Positions 51,027 through 59,591 are shown, counted from the first letter of the stretch. The stretch: 64,000 bases of DNA from Halarchaeum grantii (GCF_014647455.2 NZ_BMPF01000002.1:248001-312000); one strand, 5' to 3'. Notes: generated by a model not told the origin, from the letters alone. A program made the numbers and translations.

Positions 51027-52376
51027 TTAGCCCCGGACGAGGCTGCCGCCGTCGAACTCGGTGGCGTCGAAGTCGATCTCCATGAGGTCGAGCATCGTCG
51101 GCGTCAGGTCGAAGAGGTTGGCCTCGTCGATGGAGACGCGGGGGTCGTCGGTGACGAGCGTCGCGTTCTCGAAGGAGTGCATGCCGTTACGCGGGCCCTT
51201 CTCGAATATCTCCTCGGACCCACGGAAGCCGGCCTTCAGGTCGAAGCCGTGGTTCGGGATGGCGACGAGGTCGGGCGCGATTTCGTCGTGCGCGCCCGCG
51301 AAGGCGTCCTCCTTCTCGACGACGCGCTCGACGACCGGTTCGCCGTCCGGGCCTTCGAGGGATTCGATGGCCGCCTTGAGTTCGTCGCGGACCTCGTGGT
51401 AGTCCTCCTCGGGGACGCTCCCGTCGGGTTCGCGCCCTTCGAGGTTGAGGTAGAAGCGCCCGGGGACGAAGGCGTACGCGCGGGTGTCGTTGTCGATATC
51501 GCCGAGGCTGTCGTGCTCGTCGGACTCGAAGGAGAGCCATCCCTCGTCCTCGAGCCACTGGTTGAGGTGGACTTCGTAGTCGAGCGTGGTGAAGCCGTGG
51601 TCGGAGGCGATGACGAAGGTGACGTCGTCGGGCGCGGCGTCGCGGAGCTTCCCGATGTACTCGTCGACCTGCCGGTAGAAGTCGAGGAACTCCTCCTTGT
51701 GCTCGCCGTCGCGCTGGTAGTCCTCGAAGAGGAAGTGGTTCACGCGGTCGGTGGTCATGAAGACCCCGAAGAAGAGGTCCCAGTCGTCTCCGGTGAGGTA
51801 GTGGTCGAAGGCCTCGTAGCGTTTGTCGAGGGTGCGGTGGGCGTCGTCGATGAACTCCGATTTGTCCTCCTTGTGGCCGAGTTTGGCGTTGACGTCGATG
51901 CGGTAGCCCTGCTCGTCGAGGTAGTCGGCGACGTCGCTCGGGTTGGAGGCCTTCTTCACGCCGGGGGAGAGGAACCCGGAGACCATCCGGTCGACGTTGC
52001 GCTGGGGCGGGAAGGTGACGGGGACGTTGAAGACGGACGCGGAGCGGTCGGCGTCGGTGACGCGGTCCCAGACCCGGGTCGCCTGCACGTCGCGGCCCAT
52101 CGGAACGTAGGTGTCGTAGGTTCCTGTCTCGCGGTCCTGAAAGCCGTAGACGCCGGTCTTTCCGGGGTTGACGCCGGTGGTCAGGGAGGGCCAGCAGGCG
52201 CTCGATTCGGGGGGCACGATGCTCTCGATGGCGCCGCCGGCACCGTTCTCGGCGATCTCGGTGAGGTTCTCGAACACCCCGGGGTTGTCCGCGACGAGCG
52301 AGTACGGCACGCCGTCGATACCGATGAAGGCGACCCGTGGCCCGTCGTCACCACGGAGTCGGTCGAAGAGTCCCAT
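51027..52376 (-). CDS. Alkaline-phosphatase-fold phosphodiesterase/nucleotide pyrophosphatase
   Basis: The 449-residue protein has the metal-binding layout of type I phosphodiesterases: VAFIGIDGVPYSLV with the first Asp, SSACWPSLTTGVNPGKTGVYGF with the nucleophile Ser/Thr region, VFMTTDRVNHFLFED and FVIASDHGFTTL (DH metal ligands), and the C-terminal GMHSFENATLV histidine. Substrate is not evident; haloarchaeal members sit near glycosylation or sulfur-metabolism genes, but none is adjacent here. ATG 52376 (MGLFDRLRGDDGP) is preferred over longer in-frame starts. Confidence 0.85.
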   Translation of the reverse strand: MGLFDRLRGDDGPRVAFIGIDGVPYSLVADNPGVFENLTEIAENGAGGAIESIVPPESSACWPSLTTGVNPGKTGVYGFQDRETGTYDTYVPMGRDVQATRVWDRVTDADRSASVFNVPVTFPPQRNVDRMVSGFLSPGVKKASNPSDVADYLDEQGYRIDVNAKLGHKEDKSEFIDDAHRTLDKRYEAFDHYLTGDDWDLFFGVFMTTDRVNHFLFEDYQRDGEHKEEFLDFYRQVDEYIGKLRDAAPDDVTFVIASDHGFTTLDYEVHLNQWLEDEGWLSFESDEHDSLGDIDNDTRAYAFVPGRFYLNLEGREPDGSVPEEDYHEVRDELKAAIESLEGPDGEPVVERVVEKEDAFAGAHDEIAPDLVAIPNHGFDLKAGFRGSEEIFEKGPRNGMHSFENATLVTDDPRVSIDEANLFDLTPTMLDLMEIDFDATEFDGGSLVRG

Positions 52377-52505
52377 ACGGTTCCTTTCACCGAGCGCCAT
52401 AAGAACCTTCGTTCGTGACGACGTTTCGCCTCTGCCTACGACTCGCGCCACACCGCTACCGGGGCACAGAACCCGTCGGCGCGTGTCGCGCCGGCCCCGG
52501 TGGCG

Positions 52506-52607
52506 TTACGCGTCCTCGCGGTCGCCGTCCTCGTCGGCGTCGGGATCGAAGTTCTCGGGGACGACGGTGAGGTGGTCGAGACCCGCCGTGGCGTGCTCCG
52601 TGGACAT
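52506..52607 (-). CDS. Putative 33-residue acidic peptide
   Basis: The frame encodes MSTEHATAGLDHLTVVPENF followed by a 13-residue acidic tail. TAATCTTTT on the minus strand lies about 30 nt before the ATG, so a leaderless message is possible. It resembles small conserved haloarchaeal proteins in its acidic tail and LDHLTVVPENF core, but I cannot name a family and it could be a chance frame. Confidence 0.4.
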   Translation of the reverse strand: MSTEHATAGLDHLTVVPENFDPDADEDGDREDA

Positions 52608-52738
52608 ACGTGTTCGAAGGGCGGATACGGGCAAAAGATTACCCATACGCATAACGAATCGGTCGGGGCGGCGCGATTCCTACCGGTAATCGGGACGGGA
52701 GAAACGTGAGAGCGGGACCATACGGTTCGGCGTTTCTC

Positions 52739-52764
52739 GGCGGTCGTGCGTTCCGAGGACCGCC
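52739..52764. repeat. Inverted repeat downstream of ppa
   Basis: GGCGGTC (52739-52745) and GACCGCC (52758-52764) form a 7-bp stem with a 12-nt loop in the 223-nt intergenic region. The region holds no supported gene. Confidence 0.35.
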
Positions 52765-52810
52765 GGAGTCGTGTTACTCGCGGGTCACTTCGTTCCCCGC
52801 TCGCGAGCTC

Positions 52811-52831
52811 GTCCGACGCGCCGCGTCGGAC
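52811..52831 (-). terminator. Strong hairpin abutting the ppa stop
   Basis: GTCCGACGC (52811-52819) and GCGTCGGAC (52823-52831) are perfect 9-bp arms with a 3-nt loop, and the second arm ends in the ppa stop codon. There is no T-tract, so it may mark an RNA 3' end or protect the message rather than act as an intrinsic terminator. Confidence 0.45.
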
Positions 52832-53364
52832 TACTCGAAGTGCTCCTCGTAGAGGTCCTGGGCGTGTTCGATGGCGTCCTTGGCGGATCGGGCGTCCTCC
52901 CAGTCGCCGACGGAGACCTCCTTGCCCTCTTCGAGGTTCTTGTACGTCTCGAAGAACTCCGCGATCTCGGCCTTCTTCTGGTCGGTGAGGTCCTCGACGT
53001 CCTCGATGTGGTCGTAGCGCGGGTCCTCCTCGGGGACGGCGATGACCTTGTCGTCCTGCTCGCCGTCGTCGTCCATCTTCATGAGTGCGACGGGGCGAGC
53101 CTCGATGACGCACTCGGGGAACGTCTGGTCCTTCACGAGGACGAGGACGTCGAAGGGGTCCCCGTCGTCGTAGTAGGTCTGCGGCATGAAGCCGTAATCC
53201 GAGGGGTAGTGGACGTTGCTGTGGAGGACGCGGTCGAGCACCGTGCCCGGGATGTCCTTGTCGTACTCGTACTTGTTGCGTTCGCCCTTCAGGCACTCGA
53301 CGACCGCGTAGACGGTGTCGGGCGCGTCGGGCCCGGTTTCGAGGTCTTCCCAGAGATTGACCAT
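52831..53364 (-). CDS. ppa: Inorganic pyrophosphatase, family I
   Basis: The 177-residue hexameric enzyme hydrolyses pyrophosphate and pulls biosynthetic reactions forward. Active-site motifs: KYEYDKDIPG, HYPSDYGFMPQTYYDDGDPF DVLVLV-type metal cluster (DxDPxD) and the terminal KDAIEHAQDLYEEHFE. The start at ATG 53364 follows CTTTACGG on the minus strand by 28 nt, so the message is leaderless. A divergent PadR regulator shares the intergenic region, and a strong hairpin lies at its stop. Confidence 0.97.
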   Translation of the reverse strand: MVNLWEDLETGPDAPDTVYAVVECLKGERNKYEYDKDIPGTVLDRVLHSNVHYPSDYGFMPQTYYDDGDPFDVLVLVKDQTFPECVIEARPVALMKMDDDGEQDDKVIAVPEEDPRYDHIEDVEDLTDQKKAEIAEFFETYKNLEEGKEVSVGDWEDARSAKDAIEHAQDLYEEHFE

Positions 53365-53385
53365 GGCGGTTCTGTCTGTGTCGGA

Positions 53386-53455
53386 CGCCGTAAAGGGCCT
53401 TTCGGGTTACAGAGCCATGATAAAACTTCCCGTTCGCTTGAGAAGCGTTTAAATA
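53386..53455. promoter_or_regulatory. Divergent ppa / padR promoters
   Basis: The minus-strand TATA (CTTTACGG, around 53391-53395) serves ppa and the plus-strand TATA (TTTAAATA, 53448-53455) serves padR. Both centre about 28 nt from their ATG and predict leaderless messages. The 114-bp space between the genes would allow one bound protein, such as PadR, to affect both. Confidence 0.55.
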
Positions 53456-53478
53456 CACTGCATGTCATTAAATTAGGT

Positions 53479-53832
53479 ATGTCAGAGGCACAACCCACGG
53501 TGCGCACCGTCGCCCGTGATCTGACAGCGTTCCAGAAGAACATCCTCGTAGTCCTCGCGGAAGAACCGCGATACGGGCTCGCCGTCAAGCGCGAGCTCGA
53601 GGACTATTACGACGAGGAGGTCAACCACGGGCGGCTCTACCCGAACCTCGACGACCTCGTCAACAAGGGGCTCGTCGAGAAGAGCGAACTCGACAAGCGC
53701 ACCAACCAGTACGCGCTGACCGACGACGGCCTCGAGGCCGTCCTCGACGACCTCTCGTGGGCGCTCGGGAAGTTCATCGTGAACGACGAGCGCGCCGCGA
53801 CGGTCCGCGACGTCGTCGCCGAGAACCAGTAA
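53479..53832 (+). CDS. PadR-family transcriptional regulator
   Basis: The 117-residue protein has a winged helix typical of PadR: TAFQKNILVVLAEEPRYGLAVKRELEDYY, VNHGRLYPNLDDLVNKGLVEK and the wing KRTNQYALTDDGLEAV, followed by a short C-terminal dimerisation helix. It is a widely conserved haloarchaeal gene next to ppa. The frame extends upstream, but ATG 53479 lies 28 nt after a clear TATA box. Ligand unknown. Confidence 0.9.
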   Translation: MSEAQPTVRTVARDLTAFQKNILVVLAEEPRYGLAVKRELEDYYDEEVNHGRLYPNLDDLVNKGLVEKSELDKRTNQYALTDDGLEAVLDDLSWALGKFIVNDERAATVRDVVAENQ

Positions 53833-53866
53833 CGTATCGACGCGTGGACGACGCCGGGGCCGTCGT

Positions 53867-54418
53867 CTACGTCGGCAGTTCTTTTCCGGCCGCTTCGAAC
53901 GCGTAGCGAAGCGACTCCGTGACGGCGTCGCGCTGGTCCGCGCTCGGCCACGCGTTGCGCACGAAGTAGTCCTCGCGGAACTCCGCGAGTTCCTCGGCGG
54001 TGAGTTCCTCGACGGCTTTCGCGTAGTGGTTGCTCGCGAACGCCGCGAGCGCCGTCGCCGTCTCGCCGTGGAGGCTCCCGTGGGCCTCGTGGACGCGCCG
54101 GGCGATCTCGCGGTTGTGCTCGGCGACGTCGTCCCAGCGCTCGGGGTCGCCGGGGCCGCCGAGCGGTCGCTCGACGGCGTCCGTGGGGTCGACGGCGTCC
54201 ATGCGGATCGTCCCGGAGTCGTCGAGCCACGACTCGGGGTAGCAGACGAGCGTGACGTGGCCGTCGTCCTCGCGCTCGCGCGCGACGTAGCCGTGTTCGC
54301 CGAGGAGGGTTGCGCGCTCCTCGCGGTAGACGCTCGCTTCGTCCTCGTCGGTCGCGCGGCGCGCGAGCCGAGTGAGCCGTTCGGCCTCCTCGACCGTGTC
54401 GTCCGGCAGGTCAAGCAT
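53867..54418 (-). CDS. Conserved haloarchaeal protein next to rnhA (DUF7108-type)
   Basis: The 183-residue protein is mainly helical ([22 protein letters not shown]) with a central GTIRMDAVDPTDAVERPLGG and a C-terminal EFREDYFVRNAWPSADQRDAV. I recall it as DUF7108, consistently adjacent to rnhA. ATG 54418 overlaps the rnhA stop by 8 nt; ATG 54430 four codons upstream is possible. It ends 35 nt from the convergent padR. Confidence 0.75.
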   Translation of the reverse strand: MLDLPDDTVEEAERLTRLARRATDEDEASVYREERATLLGEHGYVAREREDDGHVTLVCYPESWLDDSGTIRMDAVDPTDAVERPLGGPGDPERWDDVAEHNREIARRVHEAHGSLHGETATALAAFASNHYAKAVEELTAEELAEFREDYFVRNAWPSADQRDAVTESLRYAFEAAGKELPT

Positions 54419-55007
54419 CGTCGAGTGCATCGTTGGCGAGTTCGTCCGCGCGCTCGTTCACTTCGCGCGGGACGTGCGTTATCGACCAGTCGTCGAACTC
54501 GGACAGGAGCTCGCGGGCGCGAACGCGGCGCTCGCGGAGGTCGGGGTCGTTCGTGTCCCACTCGCCGGTCACCTGCTTGGCGACGAGTTGGGAGTCACCG
54601 CGCAGTTCGATCTCGTCGAAGCCGAAGTCGACGGCGGCTTCGAGGACGGCGAGGAGGGCCTCGTACTCCGCGCGGTTGTTCGTCATCGTCCCGATGGTCG
54701 CGCCGCCCTCGGCGACGATGCCGTCCCCGGGCGAGACGAGCACCCAGCCGACGGCGGCCGGCCCCGGGTTCCCGCGCGACGCGCCGTCGAAGTAGCCGTG
54801 AACGCGCCCGCCGTGCTCCTCGATGACGGCGAGGGCGTCCATCGGGCTCGCGCCCTGCACGACCACTTGGTCGTCGTAGGCGACGACGGTGGCGTCGCCG
54901 ACGGTGGCGCGCCAGCGCTCGTGCTCGGTGTTCCCCTCGGTGACGTCCGCGTCCGCCGCGTCGAGGCGCTCGCGGGCGACGTCGGGGTCGCAGTCGATGA
55001 CCGGCAT
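54411..55007 (-). CDS. rnhA: Ribonuclease HI (with N-terminal extension)
   Basis: The 198-residue enzyme cuts RNA in RNA-DNA hybrids. Catalytic residues: Asp in [16 protein letters not shown] (about D74), Glu in NNRAEYEAL, Asp in ELRGDSQLV and the last Asp in [13 protein letters not shown] 65-residue N-terminal domain precedes the catalytic fold, as in other haloarchaeal type 1 RNase HI. ATG 55007 (MPVIDCDPD) is the conserved start; the frame upstream runs through repetitive non-coding DNA. Confidence 0.92.
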   Translation of the reverse strand: MPVIDCDPDVARERLDAADADVTEGNTEHERWRATVGDATVVAYDDQVVVQGASPMDALAVIEEHGGRVHGYFDGASRGNPGPAAVGWVLVSPGDGIVAEGGATIGTMTNNRAEYEALLAVLEAAVDFGFDEIELRGDSQLVAKQVTGEWDTNDPDLRERRVRARELLSEFDDWSITHVPREVNERADELANDALDDA

Positions 55008-55084
55008 TCGGTGTATCGTGGGGCGGCGGCGAGTAAATGGGTTGTCGTTCGGTGCGAGGCCGAGCGTAGCGAGGCCTCGATACG

Positions 55085-55179
55085 GCGAGCGGCGAAGCCG
55101 TGAGTCACGCGGCAACCGAACGAACGTGAGGGCGCCGCACCCAGAGCGAGCGGCGAAGCCGCGAGCCGCGCGGCAGCCG
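55085..55179. repeat. Two 34-nt direct repeats upstream of the GGGP synthase gene
   Basis: Positions 55085-55118 and 55146-55179 share a 34-nt sequence beginning GCGAGCGGCGAAGCCG and differ at only four transitions (30 of 34 identical). They are 61 bp apart in the 274-nt non-coding gap between rnhA and the GGGP synthase gene. Such GAGCG-rich elements are frequent in haloarchaeal intergenic DNA. Confidence 0.6.
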
Positions 55180-55281
55180 GGCGCCATCGGGGGGGGACGC
55201 ACCCGGAGTCCAACGAAGAGCGAGCGTCGCGCTCGCGGCGGTCCGAAGGGGTTTTGCTCGCCCGGAGTGATACCCCGAGGC

Positions 55282-55992
55282 ATGAACTCCCCGTGGGCCG
55301 ACTGGGATCACGTTCTCAAGGTCGACCCGGACAAGGACCTCGTGGACGACGAGACGTTCGACGACGTCTGCGAGACCGGGACGGACGCCATCGAGATCGG
55401 CGGGACGCTCGACGTGACGAGCGACAAGATGCGGCGCGTCATCGACGCCTGCCGGACGCACGACGTCCCGCTCTATCAGGAGCCGTCGAACCCGGCGGTG
55501 GTCGTGGACGACGACGCCCTCGACGGCTATCTCGTCCCGGTGGTGTTGAACGCGGGCGACGTGGCGTGGGTGACGGGCGCGCACAAGGAGTGGGTCCGCA
55601 TCGACACCATCGACTGGTCGCGCACGACGACGGAGGCCTACATCGTGTTGAACGAGGAGGCGTCGGTCGCGGAGTTGACGGACGCGGACTGCGAGCAGAC
55701 GGCGGATGACGTCGCGGCATATGCGAAAGTCGCCGAGCGGATGCTCGGACAGGAGGTCGTCTACGTGGAGTACTCGGGGACGCTGGGCGACCCGGAGAAG
55801 GTCGCGGCCGCCCACGACGCTCTGGAGGAGGCGACGCTGTTCTACGGCGGCGGCGTCCACGACTACGACGACGCCTACCTGATGGGCCAGCGCTCGGACG
55901 TCGTCGTCGTCGGCGACCTCCTGCACGACGAGGGCGTGGAGGCGGTCCGCGAGACGGTGGAGGGCGCGCGCGACGGCAAAGCGGAGCAGTAG
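55282..55992 (+). CDS. Geranylgeranylglyceryl phosphate synthase
   Basis: The 236-residue TIM-barrel prenyltransferase makes the first ether bond of archaeal membrane lipids, joining glycerol-1-phosphate to geranylgeranyl diphosphate. Family segments are [50 protein letters not shown] and [14 protein letters not shown], the last two being the phosphate-binding loops. It is of the haloarchaeal PcrB/GGGPS group. ATG 55282 gives the conserved N-terminus; the longer frame runs through the repeats. Confidence 0.92.
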   Translation: MNSPWADWDHVLKVDPDKDLVDDETFDDVCETGTDAIEIGGTLDVTSDKMRRVIDACRTHDVPLYQEPSNPAVVVDDDALDGYLVPVVLNAGDVAWVTGAHKEWVRIDTIDWSRTTTEAYIVLNEEASVAELTDADCEQTADDVAAYAKVAERMLGQEVVYVEYSGTLGDPEKVAAAHDALEEATLFYGGGVHDYDDAYLMGQRSDVVVVGDLLHDEGVEAVRETVEGARDGKAEQ

Positions 55993-56054
55993 CCCGTCGG
56001 GCGCCGAGCGTCGCGGGTGCGCGACGGCCTCGCACACGCGCGGCGAAAGGCCGC

Positions 56055-56062
56055 AATTTAAG
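56055..56062 (+). promoter_or_regulatory. aspS promoter
   Basis: AATTTAAG centres 29 nt before ATG 56087 and predicts a leaderless aspS message; this also argues against the in-frame GTG at 56078. Confidence 0.45.
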
Positions 56063-56086
56063 CGCGGGACGCCGGTAGTGGCGCGC

Positions 56087-57388
56087 ATGGAGAACCGAAC
56101 GTACACGGCCGACGCCGAGCCGGGCGACCACGTGACGGTCGCGGGCTGGGTGCACGAGGTCCGTGACCTCGGCGGCATCGCTTTCCTCATCCTCCGGGAC
56201 ACCTCCGGGAAGATCCAGGTGAAGTTCGAGAAGGACGAGATGGACGAGGAGCTCGTGGAGACGGGCCTCGGCGTCCACCGCGAGTCCGTCATCGCGGTGA
56301 CGGGCGACGTCGAGGAGGAGGACCGCGCGCCCACGGGCGTCGAGATGCTCCCCGAGTCGGTGGACGTCCTGAACGAGGCGGACGCGGAGCTCCCGCTCGA
56401 CCCCTCCGGGAAGGTCGACGCCGACCTCTCGACGCGCCTCGACAACCGCACGCTCGACCTCCGCAAGGAGGAGGTGCAGGCGGTCTTCGAGATCCGCGCG
56501 GAGATCCTGCGCGCGGTTCGCGACTACTTCCGCAGCATCGGGAGCACGGAGATCAACACGCCGAAGATCGTCGCCACGGGGACCGAGGGCGGCACGGAGC
56601 TCTTCCCGATCACGTACTTCGGCGAGGAGGCGTTCATGAACCAGAGCCCGCAGCTCTTCAAGCAGCTGATGGTCGGGAGCGGGCTGGAGCGCGTCTTCGA
56701 GGTCGGGCCCATCTTCCGCGCGGAGGAGCACAACACGCCCCGCCACCTGAACGAGGCGACGATGATCGACTTCGAGTCCGCGTTCATCGACCACGAGGAG
56801 GCGATGGACGTCTGTGAGGGCACCCTGAAGGCGGCCTACGAGGCCGTCGAGGAGAACTGCGCGGCGGAGCTCGAACTCCTCGGCTACGACGACTTCGCGT
56901 CGCCGGACGACGACTTCCCGCGTCTCACCTACGAGGAGGCCATCGAGCGCATCAACGCGACGGGCGAGCTCGACGAGCAGCTCGTCTGGGGCGACGACCT
57001 CTCGACGGAGGCCGAGCGCGCGCTCGGCGACGACGTCGGCGGGCACTACTTCATCACGGACTGGCCCTCCGAGATCAAGCCCTTCTACATCCAGGACTAC
57101 GAGGACGACCCGGAGCTCTCGAAGGGCTTCGACCTGATGCATCCGCGCATGGAGCTCGTCTCCGGCGGACAGCGCGAGCACCGCTACGACGCGCTCGTCG
57201 AGGGGTTCCGCCAGCAGGGCCTCGACCCCGACCAGTTCGACTACTACACGAAGATGTTCAAGTACGGGATGCCGCCCCACGCGGGGTGGGCGTACGGCGT
57301 CGAGCGCCTCGTGATGACGATGCTCGACCTCGACAACATCCGGGAAGCGGTCCTCTTCCCGCGAGACCGACAGCGCCTGTCGCCGTAA
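56087..57388 (+). CDS. aspS: Aspartate-tRNA ligase (AspRS, archaeal type)
   Basis: The 433-residue class II synthetase charges tRNA-Asp (and tRNA-Asn in non-discriminating forms). It has an N-terminal OB anticodon-binding domain ([20 protein letters not shown]), motif 2 ([21 protein letters not shown]) and motif 3 ([20 protein letters not shown]), and ends [12 protein letters not shown]. Whether it is discriminating cannot be told here; haloarchaea usually also have asparagine amidation. Downstream copies of its 3' end (57453-57618) are described separately. Confidence 0.96.
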   Translation: MENRTYTADAEPGDHVTVAGWVHEVRDLGGIAFLILRDTSGKIQVKFEKDEMDEELVETGLGVHRESVIAVTGDVEEEDRAPTGVEMLPESVDVLNEADAELPLDPSGKVDADLSTRLDNRTLDLRKEEVQAVFEIRAEILRAVRDYFRSIGSTEINTPKIVATGTEGGTELFPITYFGEEAFMNQSPQLFKQLMVGSGLERVFEVGPIFRAEEHNTPRHLNEATMIDFESAFIDHEEAMDVCEGTLKAAYEAVEENCAAELELLGYDDFASPDDDFPRLTYEEAIERINATGELDEQLVWGDDLSTEAERALGDDVGGHYFITDWPSEIKPFYIQDYEDDPELSKGFDLMHPRMELVSGGQREHRYDALVEGFRQQGLDPDQFDYYTKMFKYGMPPHAGWAYGVERLVMTMLDLDNIREAVLFPRDRQRLSP

Positions 57389-57618
57389 GGCGACGGCGCT
57401 GTTCGGCGAGTGGGAGCAAGGAGTGAAGCGAAGCGGAACGACTGAGTTCCCGCGTGATCGGGAGCGGCTCTCGCCATAGGCGAGAACGCTGACGAGCGAG
57501 TGAGGCACGCGGAGCGTGTCTCACGTGATTGGCAGCGTCTGAGCCCGTAAGGGGAAGACTTTCCGGACGGGGAAGACGCGCCAGCGTCGTCCGTGATCGG
57601 CAACGGCTCTCGCCGTAG
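57362..57618 (+). repeat. Four copies of the aspS 3' end (one genuine, three extra)
   Basis: The last 27 bases of aspS (57362-57388), encoding RDRQRLSP plus stop, recur three times downstream: 57453-57479 (reads RDRERLSP-stop), 57524-57550 (RDWQRLSP-stop) and 57592-57618 (RDRQRLSP-stop). Spacings are 91, 71 and 68 bp. The second copy is also preceded by codons for FP as in aspS, and the second and fourth share GCGAGAACG just after the stop. Each copy has diverged in the third codon positions but keeps the peptide and a stop codon. No gene lies here. Confidence 0.8.
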
Positions 57619-57750
57619 GCGAGAACGTCGACGAGCCAGTAGGGACACGCCGCACGTCGCGCGGTGTCGCCGTACCGTTTCGCCGACCGCGTGGGCGCGG
57701 ACGACTGCTTCTCGAATCGTTTAACCGCGACGGTGCGGAAGGGTGGCGCA
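57389..57750. other. Non-coding interval between aspS and pantoate kinase gene
   Basis: This 362-nt gap holds the three extra aspS-end copies, an inverted repeat (TGAGGCACGC at 57501-57510 against GCGTGTCTCA at 57514-57523, one mismatch) between copies two and three, and the pantoate kinase promoter (TTTAA near 57720-57724). No other supported gene was found. Confidence 0.6.
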
Positions 57751-58617
57751 ATGAGTGACGAGGCGACGGCGTTCGTCCCCGGGCACGTGACGGGGTTCTT
57801 CTCCGTACACCGCGCGGCGACGCCCGCGAAGGCGGGGTCGCGGGGCGGGGGGCTGACGCTGACGGACGGCGTGGACGTCCGCGTCGAGCGGGCGGACGAG
57901 CGACGGGTGACGCTGAACGGCCGGGAGACGTCCGTGCCGGCGGTCGAGTACGTCCTCGATGCGCTGGACGTGACGGCGGCGGTCGCGGCGGAGACGGCGC
58001 TCCCGGTCGGCGCGGGGTTCGGCGTCTCGGGCGGGATGGCGCTCGGGACGGCGCTCGCGGCGAACGAGGTGTTCGGCGCGGCGCGCACGGAGAACGACCT
58101 CGTGCGGGTCGCACACGAGGGCGAGGTGGAGGCCGGGACGGGGCTGGGCGACGTCGTCGCGCAGGCGCGCGGCGGCGTGCCGCTGCGTCTCGACCCGGGC
58201 GCGCCGCCGCACGGCGAGCTCGACGGCGTGCCGGCGGCCGCGCGCGTCGAGTACGTCTCGCTGGGCGAGCTCTCGACGGCGGACGTGCTCGAGGGGTCGA
58301 CGGCGCGCCTCTCGACGGCGGGCGTACAGGCCCTCGAGGAGGTCCGCGAGGAGCCGACGCTCGCGACGTTCGTCGAGCGCTCGCGCTGGTTCGCGGAGCA
58401 GGCGGGCTTGCTGACGGACGAGGTGTCGGGCATCGTCGACGACGTCGTGGAGGCGGGTGGCGAGGCGTCGATGGCGATGCTCGGCCACACGGTGTTCGCG
58501 CTCGGGCACGGCCTGACGGACGCGGGCTACGACGCGGCGGCGACGCGCGTCCACCCGGGTGGTGCGGGGTTGACTGCGGCGGACGGAGCGAACGGTGCAG
58601 GCGAGCGCGGCGAGTAG
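57751..58617 (+). CDS. Pantoate kinase
   Basis: The 288-residue GHMP-fold kinase phosphorylates pantoate with ATP, the archaeal first half of the route to 4'-phosphopantothenate. The GHMP ATP loop is PVGAGFGVSGGMALG and the N-terminal FVPGHVTGFFSVH is conserved in archaeal pantoate kinases. ATG 57751 is supported by the upstream TTTAA; a longer in-frame start at 57664 would run into the repeat region. The ligase that uses its product follows 56 nt downstream. Confidence 0.92.
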   Translation: MSDEATAFVPGHVTGFFSVHRAATPAKAGSRGGGLTLTDGVDVRVERADERRVTLNGRETSVPAVEYVLDALDVTAAVAAETALPVGAGFGVSGGMALGTALAANEVFGAARTENDLVRVAHEGEVEAGTGLGDVVAQARGGVPLRLDPGAPPHGELDGVPAAARVEYVSLGELSTADVLEGSTARLSTAGVQALEEVREEPTLATFVERSRWFAEQAGLLTDEVSGIVDDVVEAGGEASMAMLGHTVFALGHGLTDAGYDAAATRVHPGGAGLTAADGANGAGERGE

Positions 58618-58673
58618 GTTGACTACGGGCGTGGAGACGCGGCGTTTTTGGCGCGAGCGCGTCGAGTGAGGGT

Positions 58674-59459
58674 ATGAGCGACGAGGTCGAGGTCCCGGAG
58701 GACCACCCGCGGTATCAGTCACTGCTGACGCGCCACCGCATCGAGGCGGGCGTGGAGAAGGGGATCACGAGCCAGCAGGGGTTGATCGCGGAGGGGCGCG
58801 GCGAGGCCTTCGATTACCTGCTGGGCGAGGAGACGATTCCGAGCGCCGAGGAGGCCGAGCGGGTCGCGGCGGCCCACTTCCTGCTCGCGGAGCACCCGGT
58901 CATCAGCGTGAACGGGAACGTCGCGGCGCTCGTGCCCGAGGCGGTCGTCGACCTCGCCGAGGCGACGGGCGCGGACGTCGAGGTGAACCTCTTCGGGCGG
59001 ACGGAGGAGCGGGTGCGGGCGATCGCCGAGCACTTGCGCGAGCACGGCGCAGAGGACGTGAAGGGCGTGACGGCGGACGCGCGCATCCCCGGCCTGTCGC
59101 ACGAGCGCGCGAAGGTGGATTCCGACGGCATCTACGACGCGGACGTGGTGCTCGTGCCGCTGGAGGACGGCGACCGCGCGGAGGCGCTCGGGGAGATGGG
59201 GAAGACGGAGGTCGTGATCGACCTGAACCCGCTCTCGCGGAGCGCGCAGACGGCGACGGTGCCGATCATCGACAACGTCGTGCGCGCGGTTCCGAACATC
59301 GCGGCGCAGGCCCGCGACCTCCGGGGGGCGTCCCGGGAGGAACTGGAGGCGATCGTGGAGGGGTTCGACCGCGAGGCCGCCTTAGCGGCGGCGGAGCGTC
59401 GCTTGCGTGAGGGGTCGCTCGACCGCGACGGGGAGGCGGGACGCGACGGAGCGGAGTGA
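58674..59459 (+). CDS. 4-phosphopantoate-beta-alanine ligase
   Basis: The 261-residue enzyme joins 4-phosphopantoate and beta-alanine with ATP, completing the archaeal version of pantothenate activation before CoA synthesis. Conserved segments: EDHPRYQSLLTRHRIEAGVEKGI, HPVISVNGNVAALV, VNLFGRTEERV and IDLNPLSRSAQTA, the last being an ATP-binding signature of this family. It forms a two-gene CoA unit with the pantoate kinase. The C-terminal 20 residues are a low-complexity acidic tail. Confidence 0.93.
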   Translation: MSDEVEVPEDHPRYQSLLTRHRIEAGVEKGITSQQGLIAEGRGEAFDYLLGEETIPSAEEAERVAAAHFLLAEHPVISVNGNVAALVPEAVVDLAEATGADVEVNLFGRTEERVRAIAEHLREHGAEDVKGVTADARIPGLSHERAKVDSDGIYDADVVLVPLEDGDRAEALGEMGKTEVVIDLNPLSRSAQTATVPIIDNVVRAVPNIAAQARDLRGASREELEAIVEGFDREAALAAAERRLREGSLDRDGEAGRDGAE

Positions 59460-59537
59460 GTCGCGGGCGAGACGGTGTGTGCGGTGGACGAGCACGCTGG
59501 TTGCGGGATACCGTCGCACACCGCAACCGCTAAGTTG

Positions 59538-59555
59538 TTTTAGGCCAGCCTAAAA
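59538..59555. promoter_or_regulatory. 18-bp DtxR/IdeR-like metal-responsive palindrome
   Basis: TTTTAGGCCAGCCTAAAA has perfect 8-bp arms (59538-59545 and 59548-59555) around a 2-nt spacer. Its core TTAGGCCAGCCTAA matches the DtxR half-site core TTAGGTTAGCCTAA at 12 of 14 positions. Archaeal DtxR/SirR-type iron regulators are known to use TTAGG(n)CCTAA boxes. It overlaps the expected TATA region of the gene at 59592. Confidence 0.6.
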
Positions 59556-59558
59556 GAT

Positions 59559-59591
59559 ATGCGTCGGAGCAGCATCCGGGAGGTGGCGTAG
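59559..59591 (+). other. Possible 10-residue leader minicistron with internal ribosome-binding site
   Basis: ATG 59559 opens a frame MRRSSIREVA ending TAG 59589-59591, and ATG 59592 of the next gene follows directly in frame. The minicistron contains GGAGGTG (59579-59585), a good Shine-Dalgarno at about 6 nt before ATG 59592. The SD is unusual here, where most starts are leaderless. A regulatory role for the short peptide is speculative. Confidence 0.35.
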
